Shown in pieces: positions 9,020-18,462 of a stretch of DNA of 64,000 nucleotides. Numbering within the stretch: the stretch's first letter is position 1; each line of letters opens with the position of its first letter. A program made the position numbers and the translations under genes. The notes below the pieces were generated by a model. It was not told the DNA's origin. It did not search any database and saw only the letters and a program-made list of their open reading frames with translations. Source of the DNA: Oscillospiraceae bacterium (GTDB lineage Bacteria; Bacillota; Clostridia; Oscillospirales; Oscillospiraceae); assembly GCA_017436955.1 (NCBI GenBank), contig JAFSCD010000003.1, positions 186,001 through 250,000 on the forward strand, in the 5' to 3' direction.

Positions 9020-9113
9020 GGTTTTCCTCCATTTTCAGCGCTCTCGAATAGGCGATGTACGCCTCCGGCGCGCCGGTCTCCATAAAGATACTCCAATAAT
9101 CCGCAGCATTCAT
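8970..9113 (-). CDS. yqzL: YqzL-like small protein
   Basis: A 47-residue protein (MNAADYWSIFMETGAPEAYI...) that matches the size, position and W-x3-F-x2-TG-x-x-E-A-Y pattern of YqzL-type proteins, which sit between era and recO in Firmicutes. Function unknown. Two in-frame ATGs lie 6 bases apart; the GGAGG site touches the first but is 7 bases from the second, so the second is chosen. The C-terminal 16 codons overlap the beginning of recO in another frame. Confidence 0.7.
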   Translation of the reverse strand: MNAADYWSIFMETGAPEAYIAYSRALKMEENHVFDDAGAGAEGHGLQ

Positions 9114-9166
9114 TTTCATCCCTCCAGCTATAGGGTGCGCCGAAGAGACGAAAATCACTCTGGAAA

Positions 9167-10054
9167 TTATTCGGTATAGCCGAAATTACGCACCAGGAAG
9201 TCACTGTCTCTCCAGTTTTCCTTCACCTTGACCCAAGTGGTCAGGTATACTTTGGTGCCCATAAATTTTTCGCAATCGCTGCGTGCCATTGTGGAAATTT
9301 TCTTCAGCATAGCGCCCTGCTTGCCGATGATAATGCCCTTATGGCTTGCTTTTTCGCAGTAAATGGTAGCGTCGATATCAATAATACCGCTGTCGCGCTC
9401 AGAGAATTTCGTGATCTCCACCGCGGTGCCGTGAGGGATCTCCCGATCCAGGCACCACAGCAGCTTTTCACGGATGATCTCCGCCATTACCTGCCGCTCC
9501 GGCTGGTCGGTAGTCATATCCTCTGGGAACAGGAAGGGACCTTCCTGCGCGTACTTTCCGCAAATGTCCAGCAGCGCGTCCACACCGTCGCCGGTCTTGG
9601 CGCAGATGGGAATGATGGCTGCAAAATCAGCCGCCTTGGCGTAGATATCAATAACCTCCAGCAGCGCTTCCTTTTCCACGGTGTCGATCTTGTTGATGGC
9701 CAGCACCGCAGGGCAGTTGCTGCCCTTGATCCGCTCCAGCAGACCTTCCTCCTGGGGACCGATGGATGCGATGGGCTCTACCACCAGAACGGTCAGATCC
9801 ACGTCGGAAATGGACTCTCTTGCCACATTCACCATATAATCGCCCAGCTTGGTGCGTGCCTTATGGTAGCCCGGTGTGTCCACGAACACGAACTGGGTAT
9901 CCTCTCTTGTCAGCACGCCGCAAATGCGGTTACGGGTGGTCTGGGGCTTATTGGACACGATCGCGATCTTCTCGCCCACCAGGAAATTCGTCAGGGTGGA
10001 CTTGCCCACATTGGGACGACCGGCAATGGTGATCATAGCGGTTTTTGTTTTCAT
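9167..10054 (-). CDS. era: GTPase Era
   Basis: Essential GTPase that binds the 3' end of 16S rRNA and couples 30S maturation to growth. The 295 residues contain the P-loop GRPNVGKST at residues 12-20, switch II DTPGYHKA, the NKID specificity motif and the C-terminal KH domain with IIIGKQGAMLKKI. It sits upstream of yqzL and recO as in Bacillus. The conserved order suggests a shared transcript with ybeY and phoH. Confidence 0.98.
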   Translation of the reverse strand: MKTKTAMITIAGRPNVGKSTLTNFLVGEKIAIVSNKPQTTRNRICGVLTREDTQFVFVDTPGYHKARTKLGDYMVNVARESISDVDLTVLVVEPIASIGPQEEGLLERIKGSNCPAVLAINKIDTVEKEALLEVIDIYAKAADFAAIIPICAKTGDGVDALLDICGKYAQEGPFLFPEDMTTDQPERQVMAEIIREKLLWCLDREIPHGTAVEITKFSERDSGIIDIDATIYCEKASHKGIIIGKQGAMLKKISTMARSDCEKFMGTKVYLTTWVKVKENWRDSDFLVRNFGYTE

Positions 10055-10074
10055 AGTATTTTCTCCTAAGTATC

Positions 10075-10386
10075 TTAACTGAAATCAATAATTCTGCTGC
10101 CTCTGTATTTAAGTGTTCCGGATTCGTTCAGCTTATAACCACGGTAGGAAAACTCCGAAACATAAAAAGAGCGCCGTTTGCCGCCGATCAAGAATGTGAC
10201 ACAATACCTTGTATGCGTTCCGTTTCCGGCATATTTTGAAAAGCTCTCCACCGTCTGCTTGTGTACAACCGTTGCCTTGACCGTCTTGACGCGACCGTAT
10301 CTGTCACAGAAGAATTTAACCAAGTACACAGCCGTACAAACGATCGTAAGACCCAGAAATACAATTCCAACAATATTGTCTTTCAC
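10075..10386 (-). CDS. single-pass membrane protein with small beta-rich domain (DUF2500-like)
   Basis: A 103-residue protein with one N-terminal membrane helix (about residues 5-25). A C-terminal domain of alternating strands follows (YCVTFLIGGKRRSFYVSEF...LKYRGSRIIDF), resembling DUF2500-type proteins by eye. Start codon is GTG behind a weak GGGGG site. Function unknown. It lies between ybeY and era, where Bacillus has dgkA and cdd, both absent here. Close spacing to ybeY suggests co-transcription. Confidence 0.65.
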   Translation of the reverse strand: MKDNIVGIVFLGLTIVCTAVYLVKFFCDRYGRVKTVKATVVHKQTVESFSKYAGNGTHTRYCVTFLIGGKRRSFYVSEFSYRGYKLNESGTLKYRGSRIIDFS

Positions 10387-10398
10387 AGGCTTCCCCCA

Positions 10399-10902
10399 TT
10401 ATTGATCCCGGCGCATACCGGGGATCATCGCGGCAATGGCCTCTTCCCTTTCCCGCATCTGCTTTTTCTGCGTGCCTTCATCCAGATGGTCGTAGCCCAG
10501 CAGGTGCAGTACGGAATGGATCGTCAGGTAGCCCACCTCTCTGCGGGCGCTGTGACCGAATTCCTTTGCCTGGGCGGTCGCACGTTCAAGACTAATACAC
10601 ATATCACCCAGCGGACAAAGCCCGGTCTCCGGGTCAAGGTAATCCTCCCAATCCTCCGGCGGCTGCCCGGGTGTCAGCGTGAACATCGGGAAGCTCAGCA
10701 CATCCGTAGGGCGGTCAATATCACGGCTTGCCTTGTTGATGGCGTGGATGCCGTCATCATTGGTCACCAGCACATTGATCTCGCAGGGCGTGGTGATACC
10801 CTCTGCGGATAATGCGGTTATAATGCACTTTTTGATCACAGAAGCAACCAGCGGCTGCTTCAGCGTGAAAATATCAAAGGTAATGTTGATTTTTGTTCTC
10901 AT
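10399..10902 (-). CDS. ybeY: endoribonuclease YbeY (rRNA maturation factor)
   Basis: Zinc-dependent single-strand endoribonuclease involved in 16S rRNA 3'-end maturation and 70S quality control. The 167 residues contain the family metal motif H-x3-H-x5-H in HSVLHLLGYDH near residue 130. The DVLSFP motif lies near 88. The start overlaps the phoH stop in an ATGA, so translation is coupled. Confidence 0.96.
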   Translation of the reverse strand: MRTKINITFDIFTLKQPLVASVIKKCIITALSAEGITTPCEINVLVTNDDGIHAINKASRDIDRPTDVLSFPMFTLTPGQPPEDWEDYLDPETGLCPLGDMCISLERATAQAKEFGHSARREVGYLTIHSVLHLLGYDHLDEGTQKKQMREREEAIAAMIPGMRRDQ

Positions 10903-11915
10903 GATTTCTTCCTCTGTGCGCCCGGCTGATTTCTGCCGCTTTTCTGCTCTTCCCTTTTCTTCTCGGCACGCTCGTAGGCATTGATGATCTGCTGCACCAG
11001 CGCGTGACGGACAACGTCTGCCGAGGTCAGCTTACACACCGCAATATCCTTAACGCCCTCCAGCACGCGCACCGCATCCTTCAGACCGGAGATCTTATCG
11101 TCCGGCAGGTCGATCTGGGTCACGTCGCCGGTAATGACGATCTTGGAGCCGAAGCCAAGACGTGTCAAAAACATCTTCATCTGCTCACGGGTGGTATTCT
11201 GGGCTTCATCCAGAATAATGAAGCTGTCATCCAAAGTGCGTCCGCGCATATATGCCAGCGGCGCAACCTCGATAGAGCCGCGCTCCTGATATTTCTGGAA
11301 GGTCTCCGCGCCCAGCATATCGTACAGCGCGTCATACAGCGGTCGCAGATAGGGGTCCACCTTGTTCTGCAGATCACCCGGCAGGAAGCCCAGACGCTCG
11401 CCGGCTTCCACGGCAGGACGGGTCAGGATGATGCGGTTTACCGTCCTCTCCCGGAAGGCTGCCACAGCCGCGGCCACCGCCAGATAAGTCTTGCCGGTGC
11501 CGGCAGGACCCACGCCGATGGTAACGGTGTTGCTCTGAATTGCTTTCATATAGTCCTGCTGACCTACGGTCTTTGCCTTAATGGGCTTGCCCTTTGCGGT
11601 AATGCAGACTACGTCCTTCGCCATCTTCGCCACAAGCGCATCGTTACCCTCCTGCACCAGGGTGATCAGATAGCGCACCCGCTGCTCATCAATGGTCTCA
11701 CCCTTGGCAGCAAGGGACAGAAGCCCTTCCAGCGTCCGGGCTGCCTTGTCAGCCGCCTCCGCATCGCCGGATACCTTCAGCTCCGTACCCCGGTTGACGA
11801 TGGTGACGCCCAGCGCCTCCTCAATGCGCTTGATATTCTCATCAAAAGAGCCGAATACGGTAATCAGGTCTTCCACCCGTTCCGCATTCACAATTCGCTC
11901 GATCATATTACTCAT
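10899..11915 (-). CDS. phoH: PhoH family ATPase (PhoH-like protein)
   Basis: Cytoplasmic P-loop ATPase with a KH-like N-terminal region, commonly encoded beside ybeY and implicated in RNA metabolism. The 338 residues carry Walker A GPAGTGKTYLA near residue 138 and Walker B FIILDEAQN near 235, followed by a basic C-terminus (KKREEQKSGR). It overlaps yqfD upstream by 8 bases and ybeY downstream by 4, so all three are translationally linked. The sporulation genes upstream imply part of its transcription may be sporulation-specific. Confidence 0.93.
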   Translation of the reverse strand: MSNMIERIVNAERVEDLITVFGSFDENIKRIEEALGVTIVNRGTELKVSGDAEAADKAARTLEGLLSLAAKGETIDEQRVRYLITLVQEGNDALVAKMAKDVVCITAKGKPIKAKTVGQQDYMKAIQSNTVTIGVGPAGTGKTYLAVAAAVAAFRERTVNRIILTRPAVEAGERLGFLPGDLQNKVDPYLRPLYDALYDMLGAETFQKYQERGSIEVAPLAYMRGRTLDDSFIILDEAQNTTREQMKMFLTRLGFGSKIVITGDVTQIDLPDDKISGLKDAVRVLEGVKDIAVCKLTSADVVRHALVQQIINAYERAEKKREEQKSGRNQPGAQRKKS

Positions 11916-13086
11916 AAGGCTTTATTGTCTCCTCACTTCGCACCTGACCGATCATCTCGGTACAAGCGTAATTTCCCCGGAATCGGTATAATTCATCGTC
12001 AGCTGTGCCTTGCTCCAGCCGGGAAAGGATCTTTCCGGCAACCATCTGCTCCTGAATACTGCGCCGGGCAAAGTCCGAAAGTGCCGGCTCCGGAAGCATA
12101 ACGTCAGCTTGCTCGTAGCTTACCCAGGTCTCTGTCACGATGATAATGGGCAGCTGAAAACCGCCCGGCAAAGTCACATAGCTTTCCTCGTACATTTTAT
12201 CACAAGTATTACCCAAAATTCCACTACCTTTGTAGAAATTTATGCGTTTTTTTCCGATTATTACGGAATATTTTTTCTCCGTGGCGGTTTTTACCGTCTG
12301 CGCCTGCCATTTCAGCGGCAAAACCGCTGAAATCGACCGGTTCGTGGCGGCATAGACCTCCCCTTTTGCCCGGGTCGCCTGAATGGCGATTCCGCAATCC
12401 GTGTAGCCGGAGATCAACACCTCCCCTTCCTTCACCGCTTGCCCCACCTTGCAAAGGGCATTTCCCCTGGTTGTCGTGATTTCGGTGATCACACCGTCAC
12501 GTGTCGCAACGATGCTGCTGACGCCGCAATTTTCCTCCGGCACCTGCTGGGCTGTCCGCTCCCTTACGGTGATGACCGCCGTACAGCCGGAGGTATTGAT
12601 ACCAGCCCACTGCAGCTCCGGTATGGCCTGCAGCAGGGCGTTTTTCATTTTTTCGCTGCGCACCTCCTGCCGTGAAACGCCGAAAGTGATGCCGCACTGC
12701 TGGCATTTTTCCAAGATCAGCCGTGTGGGTATGCTGGTGTTACCTTCGATCTGAATAAAAAACACCCTCGTGGGCAAATACAGCGCCAGCAGTAAAAACA
12801 CGGCAATCCCGATCACCAGCACCGGTCGCCGCAGCAGCCGCTTTCCGATCCAGTATATGCCCAATTTCCGGGAAACGGTGAGTTCGTATCCCCTTCTGTC
12901 CGCCAATGCACGCAGCTTTTTTACATCCTGCCGCCGCACGGAAAAGCGGACAATGATATCGCCATCCTCCCGGTCAGCACCGTAAACCGCAATGCCGGCA
13001 GCGATGATTTGGGAAATGGCGGCTGCTGGATCCGCGCAGATGAGCTGCACCCGCGCCATTCCGTTTGCGGATTTCCACAGATCCAT
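11908..13086 (-). CDS. yqfD: sporulation protein YqfD
   Basis: A 392-residue membrane-anchored sporulation protein of the YqfD family. Residues about 1-80 are cytoplasmic, one hydrophobic helix follows near 85-105 (PVLVIGIAVFLLLALYL), and the rest is predicted external, with a POTRA-like segment starting at FFIQIEGNTSIP. The same frame is open for 54 codons further upstream, inside yqfC. The ATG behind AAGGAG at the TAATG junction with the yqfC stop is the natural start. In Bacillus the gene is transcribed by SigE in the mother cell; the candidate SigE promoter before yqfC fits that. Confidence 0.9.
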   Translation of the reverse strand: MDLWKSANGMARVQLICADPAAAISQIIAAGIAVYGADREDGDIIVRFSVRRQDVKKLRALADRRGYELTVSRKLGIYWIGKRLLRRPVLVIGIAVFLLLALYLPTRVFFIQIEGNTSIPTRLILEKCQQCGITFGVSRQEVRSEKMKNALLQAIPELQWAGINTSGCTAVITVRERTAQQVPEENCGVSSIVATRDGVITEITTTRGNALCKVGQAVKEGEVLISGYTDCGIAIQATRAKGEVYAATNRSISAVLPLKWQAQTVKTATEKKYSVIIGKKRINFYKGSGILGNTCDKMYEESYVTLPGGFQLPIIIVTETWVSYEQADVMLPEPALSDFARRSIQEQMVAGKILSRLEQGTADDELYRFRGNYACTEMIGQVRSEETIKPYE

Positions 13087-13364
13087 TATCTGCCGCTCCT
13101 TTCCAGATGGACACCGTCGATCCTGCCGGTAACGATCAGCTGCTGCGGTGTCATCCGCGTCAGCTCCAGACCGCTGCCGGAGATCACAACAGCGCCGAAT
13201 TTTACCCGGGCGCAGATCCTGCATCTGCCATACTCCGTTACGCCACAATGCTGCTCGATCAGCACCCGTCTGTCACCTGCGATCTCCACCAGCGGCAACC
13301 CCGGCAACGGCTCTGCCTGCAGGTCTGCTGCCGCCGCGATCCGCTCCATAAAACGCTTCTCCAT
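13086..13364 (-). CDS. yqfC: sporulation protein YqfC (YabP/YqfC family)
   Basis: A 92-residue protein with the YabP/YqfC layout: short helix (MEKRFMERIA), then a beta-rich domain containing LVEIAGDRRVLIEQHCGV and GSGLELTRMTPQQLIVTGRI. Family members are mother-cell sporulation proteins. The ATG has a perfect GGAGG 8 bases upstream. The frame is open far upstream, across the divergent gene, but that part has no ribosome site. The stop shares one base with the yqfD start. Confidence 0.9.
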   Translation of the reverse strand: MEKRFMERIAAAADLQAEPLPGLPLVEIAGDRRVLIEQHCGVTEYGRCRICARVKFGAVVISGSGLELTRMTPQQLIVTGRIDGVHLERSGR

Positions 13365-13385
13365 TTTCACGCCTCCTTTTGGAAA

Positions 13386-13414
13386 AGTATATGAGTGGAC
13401 AGGGATGTATTTAC
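13386..13414 (-). promoter_or_regulatory. candidate SigE promoter for yqfC-yqfD
   Basis: Minus-strand CATATACT matches the SigE -10 consensus CATACAMT at 7 of 8 positions, and GTAAATA 14 bases upstream is a 4-of-7 match to the SigE -35. Position (22 bases before the ATG) and the known SigE control of yqfC/yqfD in Bacillus support it; the -35 is weak. Confidence 0.4.
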
Positions 13415-13449
13415 ACCCAGGCGCATAGATTCTTTTGAGGTGACAGGCT

Positions 13450-14451
13450 ATGAAACATAAATTGCGGACCGGCATTTTTGCAGCCATTGGGCTTTTTGTA
13501 TTGATCCTGGACACGAAAACCGCACTGCTGGGGGCATCCCGGGGATTGGAGCTGTGCATCCGCACAGTGATACCGTCTCTGCTACCCTTTTTTGTGCTGT
13601 CCATGCTGCTGACATCCGCGCTGATGGGAGAAAATATTGCCATTCTCAAGCCCCTGGGACGGCTGTGCGGCGTGCAAAACGGCACGGAGTCTTTACTCCT
13701 GGTGGGTATGTTGGGCGGTTATCCCACCGGTGCGCAGTGCGTTGCGCAGGCCTATCGGGATGGCGTGATCCGCAGGCAAAGCGCCGAGAGAATGATCGGC
13801 TTTTGCAATCTTGCCGGTCCATCGTTTCTGTTTGGCATCGTAGGCGGAAAATTCAGCAGCGGTTATGCGCCGTGGGCGCTTTGGGGCATCCATATAGTAT
13901 CGGCAATTCTTGTCAGCACGGTGCTGCCGGGAAGGTCAAAAGGAGATGCGGTTCTGCGACCCGGAAAAACGTTGACATTGGCGCGATCGCTGCAGCGGAG
14001 CCTGCGTATATTGGGGAATATTTGCGGATGGATCGTACTGTTTCGCATTGTGATCACCTTCCTTGACCGTTGGGTGCTCTGGCTGCTGCCGGTGCATTGG
14101 CAGGTCGCCGTTACCGGGCTTTTGGAGCTTTCCAACGGCTGCTGTGATCTGCACCGAATTGCCGACGAAGGTCTGCGCTTCATTATCGGCGCGGCGATAC
14201 TGTCCTTTGGCGGACTGTGCGTTACGATGCAGACCATATCTTTTACCGAGGGTCTGTCAATAAAGCCATATCTTATCGGCAAGCTCCTGCAAGCACTGCT
14301 GAGTATCCTGCTTGCGGCGATGCTGCAGGCCAGTAAAATTCAAATTTCCGCTGTTTTTTGGATTTCCGTCCCCCTTCTCATCGCCATAATCGTCAAATTT
14401 CTGCGCAAAACGCAAAATAGGGGTAGCATTTCCCGGCTCGTTGGTGTATAA
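13450..14451 (+). CDS. ylbJ: YlbJ-like sporulation integral membrane protein
   Basis: A 333-residue polytopic protein with about eight hydrophobic segments and the nucleoside-recognition (Gate) domain motifs seen in YlbJ/SpmA-type proteins. GGYPTGAQ (near residue 94) and GFCNLAGPSFLFGIVGG (near 120) are diagnostic. YlbJ is needed for forespore development in Bacillus; substrate unknown. The gene diverges from yqfC, suggesting coordinated mother-cell expression. The ribosome site is GAGGTG. Spore maturation protein A is the main alternative, but the length and motifs favour YlbJ. Confidence 0.82.
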   Translation: MKHKLRTGIFAAIGLFVLILDTKTALLGASRGLELCIRTVIPSLLPFFVLSMLLTSALMGENIAILKPLGRLCGVQNGTESLLLVGMLGGYPTGAQCVAQAYRDGVIRRQSAERMIGFCNLAGPSFLFGIVGGKFSSGYAPWALWGIHIVSAILVSTVLPGRSKGDAVLRPGKTLTLARSLQRSLRILGNICGWIVLFRIVITFLDRWVLWLLPVHWQVAVTGLLELSNGCCDLHRIADEGLRFIIGAAILSFGGLCVTMQTISFTEGLSIKPYLIGKLLQALLSILLAAMLQASKIQISAVFWISVPLLIAIIVKFLRKTQNRGSISRLVGV

Positions 14452-14475
14452 TGGGCGCAGTAAGGAGGGATATGT

Positions 14476-14682
14476 ATGCTTTTCAAGAAGAAGATCCTGC
14501 GCTCGTGTGACTACTGCCTCTACGGTACCAAGCTGGAAGGTCAGCAGATCCTGTGCGCCAAAAAGGGTGTTGTCACCTGCGAAAAGTGCCGCAAATTCCG
14601 CTACGACCCCACCAAGCGCATCCCCCTGAAGGCCAAAGCACCGGATTTTGAAAAATACGAAGAAAGCGATTTTATACTGTAA
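14476..14682 (+). CDS. cysteine-rich mini-protein, possible zinc knuckle
   Basis: A 68-residue basic protein with five cysteines as CDYC (11, 14), a lone C27 and CEKC (35, 38), a spacing that could bind one zinc ion. The C-terminus is acidic (YEESDFIL). It has a strong AAGGAGGG site and starts 24 bases after the ylbJ-like gene, so it may be its operon partner. A shared terminator follows. I do not recognise a characterised family. Confidence 0.75.
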   Translation: MLFKKKILRSCDYCLYGTKLEGQQILCAKKGVVTCEKCRKFRYDPTKRIPLKAKAPDFEKYEESDFIL

Positions 14683-14684
14683 AT

Positions 14685-14716
14685 AAAAACCCCACCGGGT
14701 TCCCGGTGGGGTTTTC
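14685..14716. terminator. bidirectional intrinsic terminator
   Basis: CCCCACCGGG / CCCGGTGGGG with a two-base loop, flanked by A4 and T4 runs. It separates the plus-strand mini-protein from the minus-strand ligase/reductase transcript. Confidence 0.9.
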
Positions 14717-14724
14717 TTATATCC

Positions 14725-15810
14725 TTATTCAAACCGCTCGGCCACGGATTTGAGGTAACCACGAATGGGCAGCTGCTGCGGACACGCCTTTTCACATTGA
14801 CCGCATTGGATGCAATCCGAAGCCTTGCCGAAATACGCTGTCAGAGCATCGTATCGGGGCTTATCCTTCTTGTTTAGCGCCCCAAAATACTGCCCGATCG
14901 CAATGTTCTTCGGGCAGCGCTCGGTGCAGTAGCCGCAGCCGGTGCAGGCAATTTCCGCCTGACCGCTGATAATCTCACCGGCAAACAGCGCCATCTTGAA
15001 CTCCTCGTCGGTCAGCGGCTTAAAGTCGCTCATATAGCCGGTATTATCCAGCACCTGCTCCAGGTTGCTCATACCGCTGAGCACCATGATGACATTCTCA
15101 AGACCGGCGGCAAAGCGGATCGCCCAGGACGGCACCGACAGCTTGCTGTCGGCATTTTTGAACATCATCTTCACCTTTTCCGGCACGTCTGCCAGCGCAC
15201 CGCCCCGGACGGGCTCCATAATGATGATGTCCTTTCCGTGGCGCACAGCGATCTCGTGACACTGCCGGGAGCGTACCTTTTCGCTCTCCCAATCCAGATA
15301 GTTGATCTGCAGCTGCACCACATCCAGCTGTGGATATTTTGTCAGCAGTTTGTCAAGCAATTCGGGCGTACCGTGGAAGGAAAAGCCGATCCGACCTGCC
15401 AGACCCTGGGCTTTCTTCTCCATCAGCCAGCGGAAGCAATCGAATTGCTCAAAGCGCTCAATATTCTGATCGCCGATGGCGTGCAGCAGATAATAATCAA
15501 AATAGGACAGCCCGGTCTTGCGAAGCTGTTCATAAAAGATCCTGTCCCGATCCTCCAGGGTCGTCAGCGGTCCGTTGGGCAGCTTGGAGGTAACGGTAAA
15601 GGCGCTGCGCGGATAGCGCTTCGTAAGCGCTTCATTCACGGCGTATTCACTTTGTCCGTCGCAATACATCCAGGCGGTGTCAAAGTAGGTAAAGCCCCGC
15701 TGCAGAAATACATCCACCATCTGCTTGAGCAGTTCAATGTCGATGCTGCCGTTATTGTTGGGATCTGTCAGCGGCAGGCGCATCAATCCAAAACCAAGCT
15801 TTTTCGTCAT
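14725..15810 (-). CDS. aldo/keto reductase with C-terminal 4Fe-4S ferredoxin domain
   Basis: A 361-residue predicted oxidoreductase. The N-terminal 270 residues form an aldo/keto reductase barrel with the catalytic Asp/Tyr region TYFDTAWMYCDGQSEYAV and the LHAIG strand. The C-terminal 80 residues carry two cysteine clusters, CTGCGYCTERCP and CIQCGQCEKACP, typical of two 4Fe-4S centres. Electrons may therefore come from or go to ferredoxin rather than NADPH alone. Substrate unknown. It lies 9 bases downstream of ligA and ends at a strong terminator, so it is the last gene of that run. Confidence 0.9.
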   Translation of the reverse strand: MTKKLGFGLMRLPLTDPNNNGSIDIELLKQMVDVFLQRGFTYFDTAWMYCDGQSEYAVNEALTKRYPRSAFTVTSKLPNGPLTTLEDRDRIFYEQLRKTGLSYFDYYLLHAIGDQNIERFEQFDCFRWLMEKKAQGLAGRIGFSFHGTPELLDKLLTKYPQLDVVQLQINYLDWESEKVRSRQCHEIAVRHGKDIIIMEPVRGGALADVPEKVKMMFKNADSKLSVPSWAIRFAAGLENVIMVLSGMSNLEQVLDNTGYMSDFKPLTDEEFKMALFAGEIISGQAEIACTGCGYCTERCPKNIAIGQYFGALNKKDKPRYDALTAYFGKASDCIQCGQCEKACPQQLPIRGYLKSVAERFE

Positions 15811-15819
15811 ATTTCTCTC

Positions 15820-18418
<2,599 letters not shown>

Positions 18419-18462
18419 GAAACCACCCCCACAGGTGATTTTATGCGCAAAAAGCTCTATAA

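Noticed and set aside
8970..9158. Longer YqzL frame starting at 9158
   Set aside because: The extra 15 residues lack a ribosome site and family likeness; the ATG behind GGAGG is at 9113.
13424..13431. CATAGATT as SigE -10 for the ylbJ-like gene
   Set aside because: Two mismatches, and its start site would fall inside the ribosome site.
13365..13685. N-terminal extension of yqfC across the divergent ylbJ-like gene
   Set aside because: The added 107 residues have no family similarity, and GGAGG marks the inner ATG.
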